This document shows, piece after piece, positions 7,258 to 15,220 of a DNA stretch of 46,105 bases (its first letter is position 1; each line of letters starts with the position of its first letter). The position numbers and the translations under genes are program-made. The DNA is from Thiogranum sp. (GTDB lineage Bacteria; Pseudomonadota; Gammaproteobacteria; DSM-19610): contig JAGXGS010000027.1 in assembly GCA_024636585.1 (NCBI GenBank), positions 1 through 46,105 of the forward strand, written 5' to 3'. The notes beneath the pieces were generated by a model. The model was not told the DNA's origin. It ran no database searches and saw nothing but the letters and a program-made list of their open reading frames with translations.

Positions 7258-8397
7258 CTTGAATTTCACTTCGGCTGCGCTGGCCATCGTCTCGATCGCC
7301 ATTTCCATATCGATCTGTTCGGGATTCTCGGTGCTCTGCTGCAGCAGGGTTTCCACCAGCTCCTGTTGCTCGAGTGTGTAGTAGTAGCCATCGCTGTCCT
7401 GGACGTAGGCGGCCCAGGGTACAAATTTGGTGAGCGGGAACAGCTGTCCCGGCTGCGGGGAAATGTCGACGTTGAGGCCGGCTATGAACAGGACCTTTTT
7501 GCCTTTGTAGGCATGTTCTTTCACGATAGTGCGGAACGTGCGGTCGAATTCGATCTGGGTGTTGATCTGCGCGGCAGTCAGAGTGGGGGCTGCTGAAGTG
7601 ACGATTTGCGGCATGTAGCGAATCAGGTTGTGTTCGAGATGATGCACCCCTTCCTCCATTTGCGGAATATTGCGCCGGAAGTGAAACATGTCAGCGAGCA
7701 GATTAGCGCCAATGATCTGCGGCGTGATGCCGTTGAACGCGCTTTCACCCATCCGGTCGACAAGCGTCTGCGCCGGCGTGTGAATCTTGGCGGTGCTTAG
7801 CATGCGCAGCGGCATCAGCCGGCCGCGATCATCCGTGGAGACGAGTTTCTCGAGATGCAGCAACAGACCGTCGCTGCGATCTTCACGCAACAACTGGTTA
7901 TCCACGATGACGATCTTCCTGCCGTCCTCTTTGTGCAGCAGAATATTGTGGCCGGCGAAGTCATATTCATTCTGGTACCACGCAAGAACCTGGTGAACTT
8001 TTCCGCAGTTGGGGCTACATTCGGCGCGCGTGGTCTGGGCGCGCCTGTAGGTTCCGAATGTTTCGGTCTCCGGATCATAGCCGACATGGCTGGCCTGAAT
8101 GATCAGCATGTCCTGACCGTGTGCAGCATGCGGGCCGTGGCGGTCAGTGGCGACGATTCCCCCGACTACGCCGTGATTGAAAGGGAAGGTTCCGAAATGT
8201 TTGGCGATCATGATAATCGGATAGCCTTGACTTTCATCGGAGCAGAAAGCGCGGGAGGGCATGATTTTGCCGGGATTGAAGCCGAGGGATTTGCACCAGT
8301 TATACAGGCGCGGCGCAAACAGATTGTAACGCATCATCATGTTCTGGATTGGAAAGCCTCCGGTGGGCTCCACCAGACTTGCGGCCAGGTCAGGCAT
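7252..8397 (-). CDS. LCIB-like carbonic anhydrase family protein
   Basis: This 381-residue protein matches the layout of LCIB/LCIC, the limiting-CO2-inducible proteins of algae whose fold and zinc site resemble beta-carbonic anhydrases. Candidate zinc ligands and partner are Cys52 and Asp54 (FCSDES), His104 (QASHVGYDPE) and Cys131 in PNCGKV, in the same order as in LCIB (C-R-D-E, then H-V-G, then CG). FGTFPFNHGVVGG resembles the family core preceding the His. No signal peptide is seen, so it is probably cytosolic, where it could trap CO2 as bicarbonate. It converges on bicA, supporting a carbon-concentrating role. The Arg often found after Asp54 is Ser here, so catalytic activity is uncertain. 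Confidence 0.68.
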   Translation of the reverse strand: MPDLAASLVEPTGGFPIQNMMMRYNLFAPRLYNWCKSLGFNPGKIMPSRAFCSDESQGYPIIMIAKHFGTFPFNHGVVGGIVATDRHGPHAAHGQDMLIIQASHVGYDPETETFGTYRRAQTTRAECSPNCGKVHQVLAWYQNEYDFAGHNILLHKEDGRKIVIVDNQLLREDRSDGLLLHLEKLVSTDDRGRLMPLRMLSTAKIHTPAQTLVDRMGESAFNGITPQIIGANLLADMFHFRRNIPQMEEGVHHLEHNLIRYMPQIVTSAAPTLTAAQINTQIEFDRTFRTIVKEHAYKGKKVLFIAGLNVDISPQPGQLFPLTKFVPWAAYVQDSDGYYYTLEQQELVETLLQQSTENPEQIDMEMAIETMASAAEVKFKL

Positions 8398-8407
8398 TGA
8401 AATGTTT

Positions 8408-8455
8408 CCGTATCATTGTTCGGGGCGGTCGGATTCTATCCCTTCAATCATACGG
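8408..8455. promoter_or_regulatory. Inverted repeat upstream of the LCIB-like gene
   Basis: CCGTATCATTG (8408-8418) and CAATCATACGG (8445-8455) form an inverted repeat matching at 10 of 11 positions with a 26-bp spacer, starting 11 bp upstream of the LCIB-like start codon. It could be an operator or part of the leader. No regulator can be named. Confidence 0.35.
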
Positions 8456-8477
8456 TAATACAGAAGTTTTTTCCGAA

Positions 8478-8515
8478 CAGGCTTCTGATCCGGGGGGGTC
8501 CGGATCAGAAGCCTG
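8478..8515 (-). terminator. Strong 16-bp hairpin, probable terminator
   Basis: CAGGCTTCTGATCCGG and CCGGATCAGAAGCCTG form a perfect 16-bp stem around a GGGGGT loop. It lies between two minus-strand genes, just after the small secreted-protein gene, so it most likely ends that transcript. A clean U-tract is missing on both strands, which lowers confidence in factor-independent termination. Confidence 0.5.
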
Positions 8516-8557
8516 GTAGTTTCCAGTGTCAGTATTGCGGTGAAATCAGGTGGGGAA

Positions 8558-8863
8558 TCAATCCAGATAGACCGGAGTGGCGGGGGGTGCAGCAGGTTCC
8601 AGCCAGATCGGATCGTTGCCGGTCAGGCGCCGGTAATTACTGGCGATTTTGGAGCAATTGCGAGAATCAGCATGCCGGCCATCGACGCCACAGCCGGATT
8701 TCAGCGCGGCAGTGCATAATCCTTTGGCAGCAGTTTTCAGCGATACACACTGCGAAACGTCGACATTTGCCGCGCGTGTTGCCGGAGTTACGGCGAAGAA
8801 TGAACAGGAAATCGCCACAATGGTTATGATTGTTGAAAAGCGGGAAGTGTTAGGTACCCTCAT
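8558..8863 (-). CDS. Small secreted cysteine-containing protein of unknown function
   Basis: This 101-residue protein begins at the ATG at 8863, which has GGAG eight bases upstream; a longer in-frame start at 8911 lacks support. A signal peptide is evident: Arg near the start, the hydrophobic run TIITIVAISCSFFAV, and a probable cleavage after ATRA. The mature part of about 70 residues has four Cys (positions in VSQC, GLC, SGCG, RNC) that could form two disulfides, and a Pro-rich C-terminus. I do not recognise the family. It is divergent from mgtE across a CRP-type palindrome. Confidence 0.6.
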   Translation of the reverse strand: MRVPNTSRFSTIITIVAISCSFFAVTPATRAANVDVSQCVSLKTAAKGLCTAALKSGCGVDGRHADSRNCSKIASNYRRLTGNDPIWLEPAAPPATPVYLD

Positions 8864-8936
8864 TGGAAGTCTCCATGAAGAATCTGGCCGCCGGGATATG
8901 GCAGTTGTCACCCTAAACCTGACAGGTATTCCCGGG

Positions 8937-8952
8937 TGTGACTCCGGTCACA
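8937..8952. promoter_or_regulatory. Perfect CRP-type palindrome
   Basis: TGTGA-CTCCGG-TCACA matches the CRP/Vfr consensus in both arms. The centre is about 56 bp before the mgtE start and 81 bp before the secreted-protein start, so it could serve either gene. A second, looser inverted repeat (TGTCA-N9-TGACA, 8906-8924) lies next to it. Confidence 0.6.
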
Positions 8953-9000
8953 AAATTTCCACATGTTTCGATTGAACTCCAGCTGACAAGAGCGGGCGAA

Positions 9001-10371
9001 ATGAAAAGTAAAGCGGATCCAGAACAACAGCCGGATTATCTTGAGTTACTGCAACAGGCGCTGGAATCAGGCTCCGCGCAGCTTCTGGCCGACCGGTTGG
9101 AGGAGTTGCACCCGGCACAGATAGCGGATGTGCTGGAGGCGTTACCGCGCGACTGGCGGCGAGCGCTGTGGCGGCAGGTCGATGGTCCGTCCAAAGGACA
9201 GATCCTGCTCGAAGTTCACGGCGAGGTGCGCGAACAACTCATCGGGGTGACGGATGACCGCGAACTGATCGCTGCACTGGAAACATTGCAGCCCGATGAA
9301 CTGGCGGATCTGGATGCAGATGTCCCGGCTTCGGTCATCGATGCTCTGGTAGAAGGAATGAGCGTCCGGCGTCGCAATCGTTATGAAGCGATCCGTTCCT
9401 ATCCGGATGATACTGCCGGTGGACTGATGGACGTGGACGCAGCATCGGTGCGCGGTGATGTGAGTCTCAGGGCAGTGCTGCGCTATTTGCGGCAGTTTCG
9501 CGCCCGCGAAGGTGCGCTGCCGGAGCATATGAACGGCCTCATGGTGGTTGATCGGGAGAATACTTATCTCGGGATGCTGGGGCTCGGCGATGTTGTGTCG
9601 CTGGACCCGGAAGCGCGGGTCAAAGATGTTATGTCGGATGTGGTGCCGGCAATTCCGGTATTGATGCCCGCGAGCCGTGTCGCGCGTCTGTTCGAAAACC
9701 AGGATCTGATTTCTGCACCTGTGGTAAGCGAGACCGGCAAGTTGCTGGGGCGGATTACTATTGATGATGTGGTGGATGTTATGCGCGGCGAGGCTGAGCA
9801 CGAAGTAATGAGCCGTGCCGGACTGGCCGGACAAACCGATATGTTTGCTCCGGTATGGTCAAATGCAGGTCGGCGAGCGATATGGCTGGGCGTGAACCTG
9901 ACCAATGCGTTTATCGCCGCCTGGGTGATCGGGCTGTTCGAGGGTTCGATCGAAAAAATTGTCGCACTGGCCGTGTTAATGCCGGTGGTTGCGAGTATGG
10001 GCGGCGTGGCAGGTAATCAGACGCTGACGCTGGTCACGCGTGGTATTGCTCTCGAACAGATCGGACGCGGCAATATTTTTCACCTGCTGTTGAGGGAAGC
10101 GGCTTCGGGGTTATTAAACGGATTATTCTGGGCGGTGGTGGTCGCCGGGGTGGCGATTCTCTGGTTTGGCGATGCCAGGTTGGGCCTGGTGTTTGGATTT
10201 GCCTTGATGCTTAACCTGTTGATGGGTGTCGTTGGTGGAACACTCCTGCCGCTGTTTCTGCAGAGGTTGGGTATCGATCCTGCGCTTGCCGGGAGTGTGG
10301 TGCTTACCGCGACAACAGATATCGTTGGCTTCGCAGCGTTCCTGGGTCTGGCAACCCTGGTCCTGCTGTGA
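9001..10371 (+). CDS. mgtE: Magnesium transporter MgtE
   Basis: This 456-residue protein has the MgtE order: an N-terminal superhelical domain (HPAQIADVLEALP, then DELADLDADVP), a CBS pair (about residues 130-265, with GLMVVDRENTYLG and GRITIDDVVDVM) and five C-terminal membrane helices. The pore motif region VLMPVVASMGGVAGNQTLT is intact. MgtE homodimers pass Mg2+ down its gradient and close when the cytosolic domains bind Mg2+. The ATG at 9001 is preferred because a longer in-frame start at 8938 would place the CRP palindrome inside the gene. Confidence 0.94.
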   Translation: MKSKADPEQQPDYLELLQQALESGSAQLLADRLEELHPAQIADVLEALPRDWRRALWRQVDGPSKGQILLEVHGEVREQLIGVTDDRELIAALETLQPDELADLDADVPASVIDALVEGMSVRRRNRYEAIRSYPDDTAGGLMDVDAASVRGDVSLRAVLRYLRQFRAREGALPEHMNGLMVVDRENTYLGMLGLGDVVSLDPEARVKDVMSDVVPAIPVLMPASRVARLFENQDLISAPVVSETGKLLGRITIDDVVDVMRGEAEHEVMSRAGLAGQTDMFAPVWSNAGRRAIWLGVNLTNAFIAAWVIGLFEGSIEKIVALAVLMPVVASMGGVAGNQTLTLVTRGIALEQIGRGNIFHLLLREAASGLLNGLFWAVVVAGVAILWFGDARLGLVFGFALMLNLLMGVVGGTLLPLFLQRLGIDPALAGSVVLTATTDIVGFAAFLGLATLVLL

Positions 10372-10373
10372 GC

Positions 10374-10432
10374 AAAATAAAAAACCGTCCGGGGCGAAAA
10401 GGAGGATGGAAGGAGGGATGCCCCGGGCGGTT
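10374..10432 (-). terminator. Intrinsic terminator of the P-ATPase operon and/or small RNA
   Basis: On the minus strand AACCGCCCGGGGC and GCCCCGGACGGTT pair, with a single C-A mismatch, around a 24-nt pyrimidine-rich loop, and TTTTTTATTTT follows. The U-tract exists only in the minus direction, so it serves the minus-strand transcript and not mgtE. Confidence 0.75.
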
Positions 10433-10460
10433 AGAAACAGGTTTATGAATAATGGCTCGC
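10374..10460 (-). ncRNA. Candidate FNR-box-driven small RNA with CCUCC-rich loop
   Basis: In the convergent mgtE/P-ATPase gap, the minus strand shows three parts in correct order and spacing. First, an FNR-type box is centred at 10500.5. Second, TATAGT (10472-10467) stands as the -10 box, predicting a start at 10459-10460, that is with the box at -41.5. Third, a 13-position stem with one mismatch is followed by UUUUUUAUUUU, an intrinsic terminator. The predicted RNA is about 85 nt. Its 24-nt terminator loop contains UCCCUCCUUCCAUCCUCC, several anti-Shine-Dalgarno-like CCUCC runs, as in regulatory RNAs that block ribosome sites. No sRNA family is recognised. The terminator could instead simply end the P-ATPase mRNA. 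Confidence 0.5.
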
Positions 10461-10466
10461 AGCTTC

Positions 10467-10507
10467 ACTATAGCTTCCGTTGTCGATTCGGCATTGACAT
10501 TTCGCAA
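10467..10507 (-). promoter_or_regulatory. FNR-type box A with -10 element
   Basis: TTGA-CATTTC-GCAA (10494-10507) is followed on the minus strand by TATAGT (10472-10467), five of six matches to the -10 consensus, at class II spacing. It lies just beyond the stop codon of the P-ATPase gene and points at the candidate small RNA. Confidence 0.5.
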
Positions 10508-10524
10508 CAGAGAAACAGCTTTTT

Positions 10525-13230
10525 CTACCGTGCATCCTGACCGGACTCTTCCGGTGCTTCCCACCCGATATGGCCGAGTTTCATGAACTGAACGACGATG
10601 AGCGGCAGCAGCGAAAAAACCAGGATCAGCAGCCATCCTGTCAGGTCGGGCGGTTGCACCGACAGCACCTCCGCAACCACCGGTATATAGGTGGCGCCAA
10701 GCAGTAGCGCGATGCCGATGATGATGGATAGCCAGACAAAGTGATTAGTGGTGACTTCGTTGGTAATGAGTGGCGACATGCTGCTGCGCATGTTGAATAC
10801 ATGCCATAGCCTGGCAAAGCCAAAGGTCAGGAAACTAATGGTGACAGCCTCAGGCTGCGTCAGTTCGAGGACTACGAGGGCAATAGCAAAAACCGCCAGC
10901 ACCGCGGCTGCGATCAGCGCGCCGTAGCCGCCGATCGCGAACCAGTGGCGGCGTTGGAGAATGGGCTCGGCGGGATCACGTGGTGGGCGATCCATCACCC
11001 CGGCTTCGCTGCGACTCAGGCCGAGTGCGAGAGCCGGCATGACATCCGAGACAAAATTGATATAAAGAATCTGTAACGGCAGCATGGGCAGAGGAGCGGC
11101 GACCACCGATGCCGCTGATATGGCCATAATCTCGCCGAGATTTCCTGACAAGAGATAGATGATGAAGCGCCGGATGTTCTGGAAGATAGTGCGGCCATGT
11201 TCGATAGCGACGACGATGGTCGAGAAGGCATCATCCTTGAGCACCATGTCTGCGGCTTCGCGTGCGACCTCGGTGCCGCGTTGCCCCATGGCGATCCCGA
11301 TGTCCGCTTTTTTCAGGCCAGGAGCGTCATTGACGCCATCGCCGGTCATTGCGACGATCCGGCCGGCATCCTGGTAAAGGCGGATCAGATTCAGTTTCTG
11401 TTCCGGACTGATGCGCGAGAACACCGAACGTTCCAGGAGCGTATGGCGCTCTTCGTCATCCAGTTTGTCCAGATCTTGTAGCCGCTCAGCTGCCAGCGCC
11501 GGTTTGTCGCTGCCGCTCAGGCCGATCTCGGCGGCAATCGCCTGGGCTGTGGCGGCATGGTCGCCCGTGCCCATCACCACGCGTATACCGGCGTTCTGGC
11601 AGGCGGCAACGGCCTTCTTGATGCCGGCGCGAGGCGGGTCGTACAACCCGGCGATGCCCAGCAGCACGAGATTTTCGTACGGCTCCGCCTGCTGATCGTC
11701 GACGGTCTTTTGCGCCAGTGCCAGCATGCGCAGCCCCTGGCCGGCCAGATCTTCGCTGCGCTGCTGCCAGTCAGCACGCGCATCATCATCCAGTTCTGTT
11801 TCGCCTTCAGGTGTCAAAATCCGTGTTGCGATCGGAATCACAGCCTCCGGAGCACCTTTTACCGCCACCCGGTAAGCGCCGTCGCACTCATGGAAAGTGG
11901 CCATCATCTTGAGTTCGGGATCGAAGCTCAGTTCGCGCACTTCGGGACAGCTTTCGAGCAGTTCATCCGAGGTTATTCCTGCCCCGACGGCAGCTTCCAG
12001 CAATGCGACTTCAGTGGGATCGCCAAGCGCACCTTCGTCACCGAGGCTGGCGTTGTTGCATAGCACACCTGCTTCAAGTGCCGCCTGCAGTTCCGGTGTC
12101 GCGTCGAGTTCCAGCGATGTGTCATCCAGGCTGAAGCTGTCATCTTCATCAGGGTTCACCTCCACGGTACCGCGTGCCAGTGCCAGGCGGGAGAGACTCA
12201 TGTGGTTCTCTGTCAGCGTGCCTGTCTTGTCAGTAAAAACAAGATTGGCCGCGCCAAGCGTTTCCACAGCGGACAGGCGTTTCACCACGGCATTGCGCCG
12301 CGCCATGCGCCGCATACCCTGAGCTAGCGCCAGCGTGGCTACTACCGGCAGACCTTCCGGCACCGCGGCAATGGCCAGTGCGATAGCGGTTTCAAGCATG
12401 ATCAACAGCTCTTTACCGGCAATCAATCCGGTTCCGGCCACTATCACGGCGACGCCCAGGGTGAGCCAGACCAGCCGTCGCCCGAGTACATCCAGACGTT
12501 TCTCAAGCGGGGTGGCCGATTGCTCGGCTTCTTCCACGAGGCTGGAGATGTGCCCCAGCTCAGTCTGCATGCCGACAGCCACCACCACGCCACTGCCGGA
12601 GCCCTGGGTGACGGCGGTACCTTTGTAGACCATGTTGCGGCGTTCGCCGAGGGGCGTGTCCTGGTCTGGCAATGCCTCCACGGTCTTGTCTGCCGCCACT
12701 GATTCACCCGTTAACGCGGCCTCGTCACACTGCAATGCATTGGCTTCGACCAGGCGCAAATCGGCGGCGATCATATCGCCGGCTTCGAGCAACACCAGGT
12801 CGCCCGGCACCAGCGCTTCGGCATCGACTTCCCTGACCTCTCCGTCACGGCGTACACGCGCCTGCACGGTACCCATGCGTTGCAGTGCTTCCATGGCGCG
12901 GGTCGCGCGCAACTCCATGGTGAATCCGATAACCGTGTTCACCAGAACCGCAGCACCGATCGCAATGCTCTCGACAGTCCGACCGAACAGGGCGGCCGCG
13001 GCAGCAGCGCTCAGTAACAGAATAACCACCACGCTTTTCAGCTGATCGAAAAAAATCCGGATGACTGGCCGGCTGGTCGCTTCACGCAGGCGATTAGGCC
13101 CATATCGCCTGCGCCTTTTCGCTACCGTGTCGCCATCCAGCCCTTGCTCTTGCTGCACGTCCGCCTGATTCAGCACCTCTTCAACCGGCGTGGTCCATAC
13201 GTGCTCGAATTTATCGGGGAGGGCGCTCAT
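10525..13230 (-). CDS. Cation-transporting P-type ATPase (P2A, calcium type)
   Basis: This 901-residue inner-membrane pump has all P-ATPase landmarks: an N-terminal cation-ATPase domain, TGES in the actuator domain, AVPEGLPVVATLALA in M4 (the PEGLP of Ca2+-type pumps), the phosphorylation site DKTGTLTENHM, KGAPE in the nucleotide domain and GDGVNDAP in the hinge. The C-terminal four-helix block is present. The exact ion (Ca2+, Mn2+ or other) cannot be fixed by eye. It is the last gene of the run that begins with the CBS protein at 16784 and includes the split LigD genes. An intrinsic terminator follows at 10374-10432. Confidence 0.9.
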   Translation of the reverse strand: MSALPDKFEHVWTTPVEEVLNQADVQQEQGLDGDTVAKRRRRYGPNRLREATSRPVIRIFFDQLKSVVVILLLSAAAAAALFGRTVESIAIGAAVLVNTVIGFTMELRATRAMEALQRMGTVQARVRRDGEVREVDAEALVPGDLVLLEAGDMIAADLRLVEANALQCDEAALTGESVAADKTVEALPDQDTPLGERRNMVYKGTAVTQGSGSGVVVAVGMQTELGHISSLVEEAEQSATPLEKRLDVLGRRLVWLTLGVAVIVAGTGLIAGKELLIMLETAIALAIAAVPEGLPVVATLALAQGMRRMARRNAVVKRLSAVETLGAANLVFTDKTGTLTENHMSLSRLALARGTVEVNPDEDDSFSLDDTSLELDATPELQAALEAGVLCNNASLGDEGALGDPTEVALLEAAVGAGITSDELLESCPEVRELSFDPELKMMATFHECDGAYRVAVKGAPEAVIPIATRILTPEGETELDDDARADWQQRSEDLAGQGLRMLALAQKTVDDQQAEPYENLVLLGIAGLYDPPRAGIKKAVAACQNAGIRVVMGTGDHAATAQAIAAEIGLSGSDKPALAAERLQDLDKLDDEERHTLLERSVFSRISPEQKLNLIRLYQDAGRIVAMTGDGVNDAPGLKKADIGIAMGQRGTEVAREAADMVLKDDAFSTIVVAIEHGRTIFQNIRRFIIYLLSGNLGEIMAISAASVVAAPLPMLPLQILYINFVSDVMPALALGLSRSEAGVMDRPPRDPAEPILQRRHWFAIGGYGALIAAAVLAVFAIALVVLELTQPEAVTISFLTFGFARLWHVFNMRSSMSPLITNEVTTNHFVWLSIIIGIALLLGATYIPVVAEVLSVQPPDLTGWLLILVFSLLPLIVVQFMKLGHIGWEAPEESGQDAR

Positions 13231-13287
13231 CAGGATCGGGTGGGCAGGAGCATCGCACAGTGACGGGGCGGCATTTGCATCGCCTGG

Positions 13288-14208
13288 TCAATCGTTCTGC
13301 ATTGAGTGTATTGCTTCGATCGCGGGTTCAATCGCCGTTGCGTGATCGTTGATATCCGCCCAGGGATCGCCCTTCTGGCCCAGGCGACGACGGAGGTTCC
13401 TGAGATGCCAGCGCTGCGCTTCGACCCTGCTGTCGTGCAGTTCGTGAAGGTCCAGCGGCGTGGCCACCGGGGCGCCTGGCAGGGCGCGCAGGGAGTAGGG
13501 CATGATGCCGGTCTGGCCGTAGGAATTGCGCATGACATCCAGGTAGATGCGTTCGCCACGCTGGTCTTTGCGCTGCTCGACAGTAAGTTCCTTCGGGTAC
13601 CGATCGGCGAGAAGCTGCGCTATGTTCGTCGCCAGCTCGCGAACCGTATCGAAACCGGCTTCGCCACGTAGCGGCGCGACCACATGCAGGCCGCGAGAGC
13701 CGGTGGTCATTGCAAAGGGTGCAAGACCAATCTGCTGCATGAGCTCCACGATCCGGCGGGTATTGCGGCGCACTGCTGTAAATCCCTCCTCGGTCGGATC
13801 AACATCGATAATCAGTCGATCCGGCTGTTCCAGGTGGGGCGCCCGGGATAGCCAGCCATGCAGGGCTACCACTGCCTGGTTGGCGAGATAACTCAGGGTC
13901 GCCGAATCATTGCACAGCACATGCTCTACGGGTTCTTCTTTTGAACCACCGGCTCGCGGGACTTCAATGGTCTTTATCCAGTTCGGGAAGTGCTCGGAAC
14001 TTCTTTGCTGAATGAATCCATCGGCATCGATGCCGTCCGGAAAACGCTGCAGGGTGAGAGGGCGGTCCTGCATATGCGGGACCATGACCTGTGCGACCTC
14101 GCGATAGTAATCGATCATCTCACCTTTGGTGATCTCGCTGCCGGGAAACAGGACTTTGTCAATATTCGATACCGCTACACTACCATTCTCGGATCGTTCT
14201 TCAGTCAT
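13288..14208 (-). CDS. LigD polymerase domain as a separate protein (NHEJ primase-polymerase)
   Basis: This 306-residue archaeo-eukaryotic-primase-type polymerase matches the POL domain of bacterial LigD, which adds ribo- or deoxynucleotides at double-strand breaks. The catalytic Asp pair is in LIIDVDPTEEG, the nucleotide-binding His in TGSRGLHVVAPL, and the third acidic site region in LDVMRNSYGQT. The track-length version begins 89 codons earlier, but the ATG at 14208 is chosen since the family starts VSNIDKVLFPGSEITKGEMI shortly after it. TGA of the ligase gene and this ATG form TGAAATG, so translation is probably coupled. Confidence 0.9.
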   Translation of the reverse strand: MTEERSENGSVAVSNIDKVLFPGSEITKGEMIDYYREVAQVMVPHMQDRPLTLQRFPDGIDADGFIQQRSSEHFPNWIKTIEVPRAGGSKEEPVEHVLCNDSATLSYLANQAVVALHGWLSRAPHLEQPDRLIIDVDPTEEGFTAVRRNTRRIVELMQQIGLAPFAMTTGSRGLHVVAPLRGEAGFDTVRELATNIAQLLADRYPKELTVEQRKDQRGERIYLDVMRNSYGQTGIMPYSLRALPGAPVATPLDLHELHDSRVEAQRWHLRNLRRRLGQKGDPWADINDHATAIEPAIEAIHSMQND

Positions 14209-14209
14209 T

Positions 14210-15220
14210 TCACTCGGGCTCCTCACGTACCACCTCGTTCGCATTCTTGTCATGCCGGAGACCGAGAAAACGCGGGTGTCGCAGACGTCCAGCTCCCGTC
14301 CATTCAGTAAAACCGATTTCTGCCACCCGCTTCGGCTCGACCCAGTGAACGCCGCGACCGGCGGCAGCAACCTGCTCTCCGGCATACGGGGAATCCTTGC
14401 GGGTCTCGGCTTTGAGCTGTTGGCCCAGATCGTTGAGTGTCTGTTCGTTGAACCCGGTTCCGACTTTTCCGGCATAACGCAGTTCTCCGTCCGCGTAATA
14501 ACCTAGCAGCAATGCGCCAAAACCACTGCGGCTGCCTTTGGGCTCAGTATAGCCGCCGATCACCAGTTCCTGCTGATTGATGCACTTGAACTTTAGCCAT
14601 TGCCGCGAACGGCTGTGTTGATAGGCACTGTCCGCGCGTTTGGCTATGAGACCTTCCCAGCCCTTGCTGCAGGCACTCTCATAGAAGGCTTCCCCCGATG
14701 TGTTGCGGTGGCTGGTGTAGCGCAACGGGTCTGAAAAGCTGAAGTTGCCACGCAGCAGTTTCTTGCGGGAGCGCAGTGGCAATGCTGTCGTATCATAGCT
14801 GTCGAGATACAGCACATCGAAAAGATAGAGATAGACCTTGATACCACTTTCCCGAGCCGCATCCGGATTGCTGATCCCCATCCGCCCCTGCAGGCGGGAG
14901 AAACTGGTCAGGTTACCTTCGAAGGCAACGATTTCTCCGTCGGCGATAAAATGCTGCTGAGGCTGATCCACAAGCGCATCGATCAACTCGGGGTAGGTTC
15001 CATTGAGATCCGGCTGATTCCTTGACAGGATGTGCAGGCGGCTCTTGCGCCGGAATATCAGGCACCGTTGCCCATCAAGCTTGCGCTCGAAAATCCACTC
15101 CGGCGATGAAAAATGATCGTCGGTCAAAGTCGCCAGCATCGGCGGCATCCAGTCCGGCATCGGCTTGCATGCCAGTGCCTTGCGCGCATCGTCGCTCAGC
15201 GCATCGCGCCAGTCATTCAT
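14210..15220 (-). CDS. ligD: LigD ATP-dependent DNA ligase domain as a separate protein
   Basis: This 336-residue ATP-dependent ligase has the nucleotidyl-transferase motif I FERKLDGQR (catalytic Lys), motif III FDVLYLD, motif IV EGLIAKR and motif V WLKFKC, then an OB-fold domain ending near GRLRHPRFLGLR. It corresponds to the central domain of Pseudomonas-type LigD. The ATG at 15220 is preferred: it gives an ATGAATGA overlap with the upstream phosphoesterase stop. A longer start at 15247 adds nine residues. It is encoded in a different frame from both partners. Confidence 0.9.
   Translation of the reverse strand: MNDWRDALSDDARKALACKPMPDWMPPMLATLTDDHFSSPEWIFERKLDGQRCLIFRRKSRLHILSRNQPDLNGTYPELIDALVDQPQQHFIADGEIVAFEGNLTSFSRLQGRMGISNPDAARESGIKVYLYLFDVLYLDSYDTTALPLRSRKKLLRGNFSFSDPLRYTSHRNTSGEAFYESACSKGWEGLIAKRADSAYQHSRSRQWLKFKCINQQELVIGGYTEPKGSRSGFGALLLGYYADGELRYAGKVGTGFNEQTLNDLGQQLKAETRKDSPYAGEQVAAAGRGVHWVEPKRVAEIGFTEWTGAGRLRHPRFLGLRHDKNANEVVREEPE

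Noticed and set aside
8866-8911. Longer start for the small secreted protein
   Set aside because: The ATG at 8863 has a good ribosome site and leaves a proper signal peptide; the longer form adds a charged N-terminus.
11557-12063. Plus-strand open frames within the P-ATPase gene
   Set aside because: They are shadows of a long gene with intact motifs.
13300-13315. TTGA-like element near the end of the LigD polymerase gene
   Set aside because: The second arm does not match (TTGA followed by TGC), and it lies inside a coding region.
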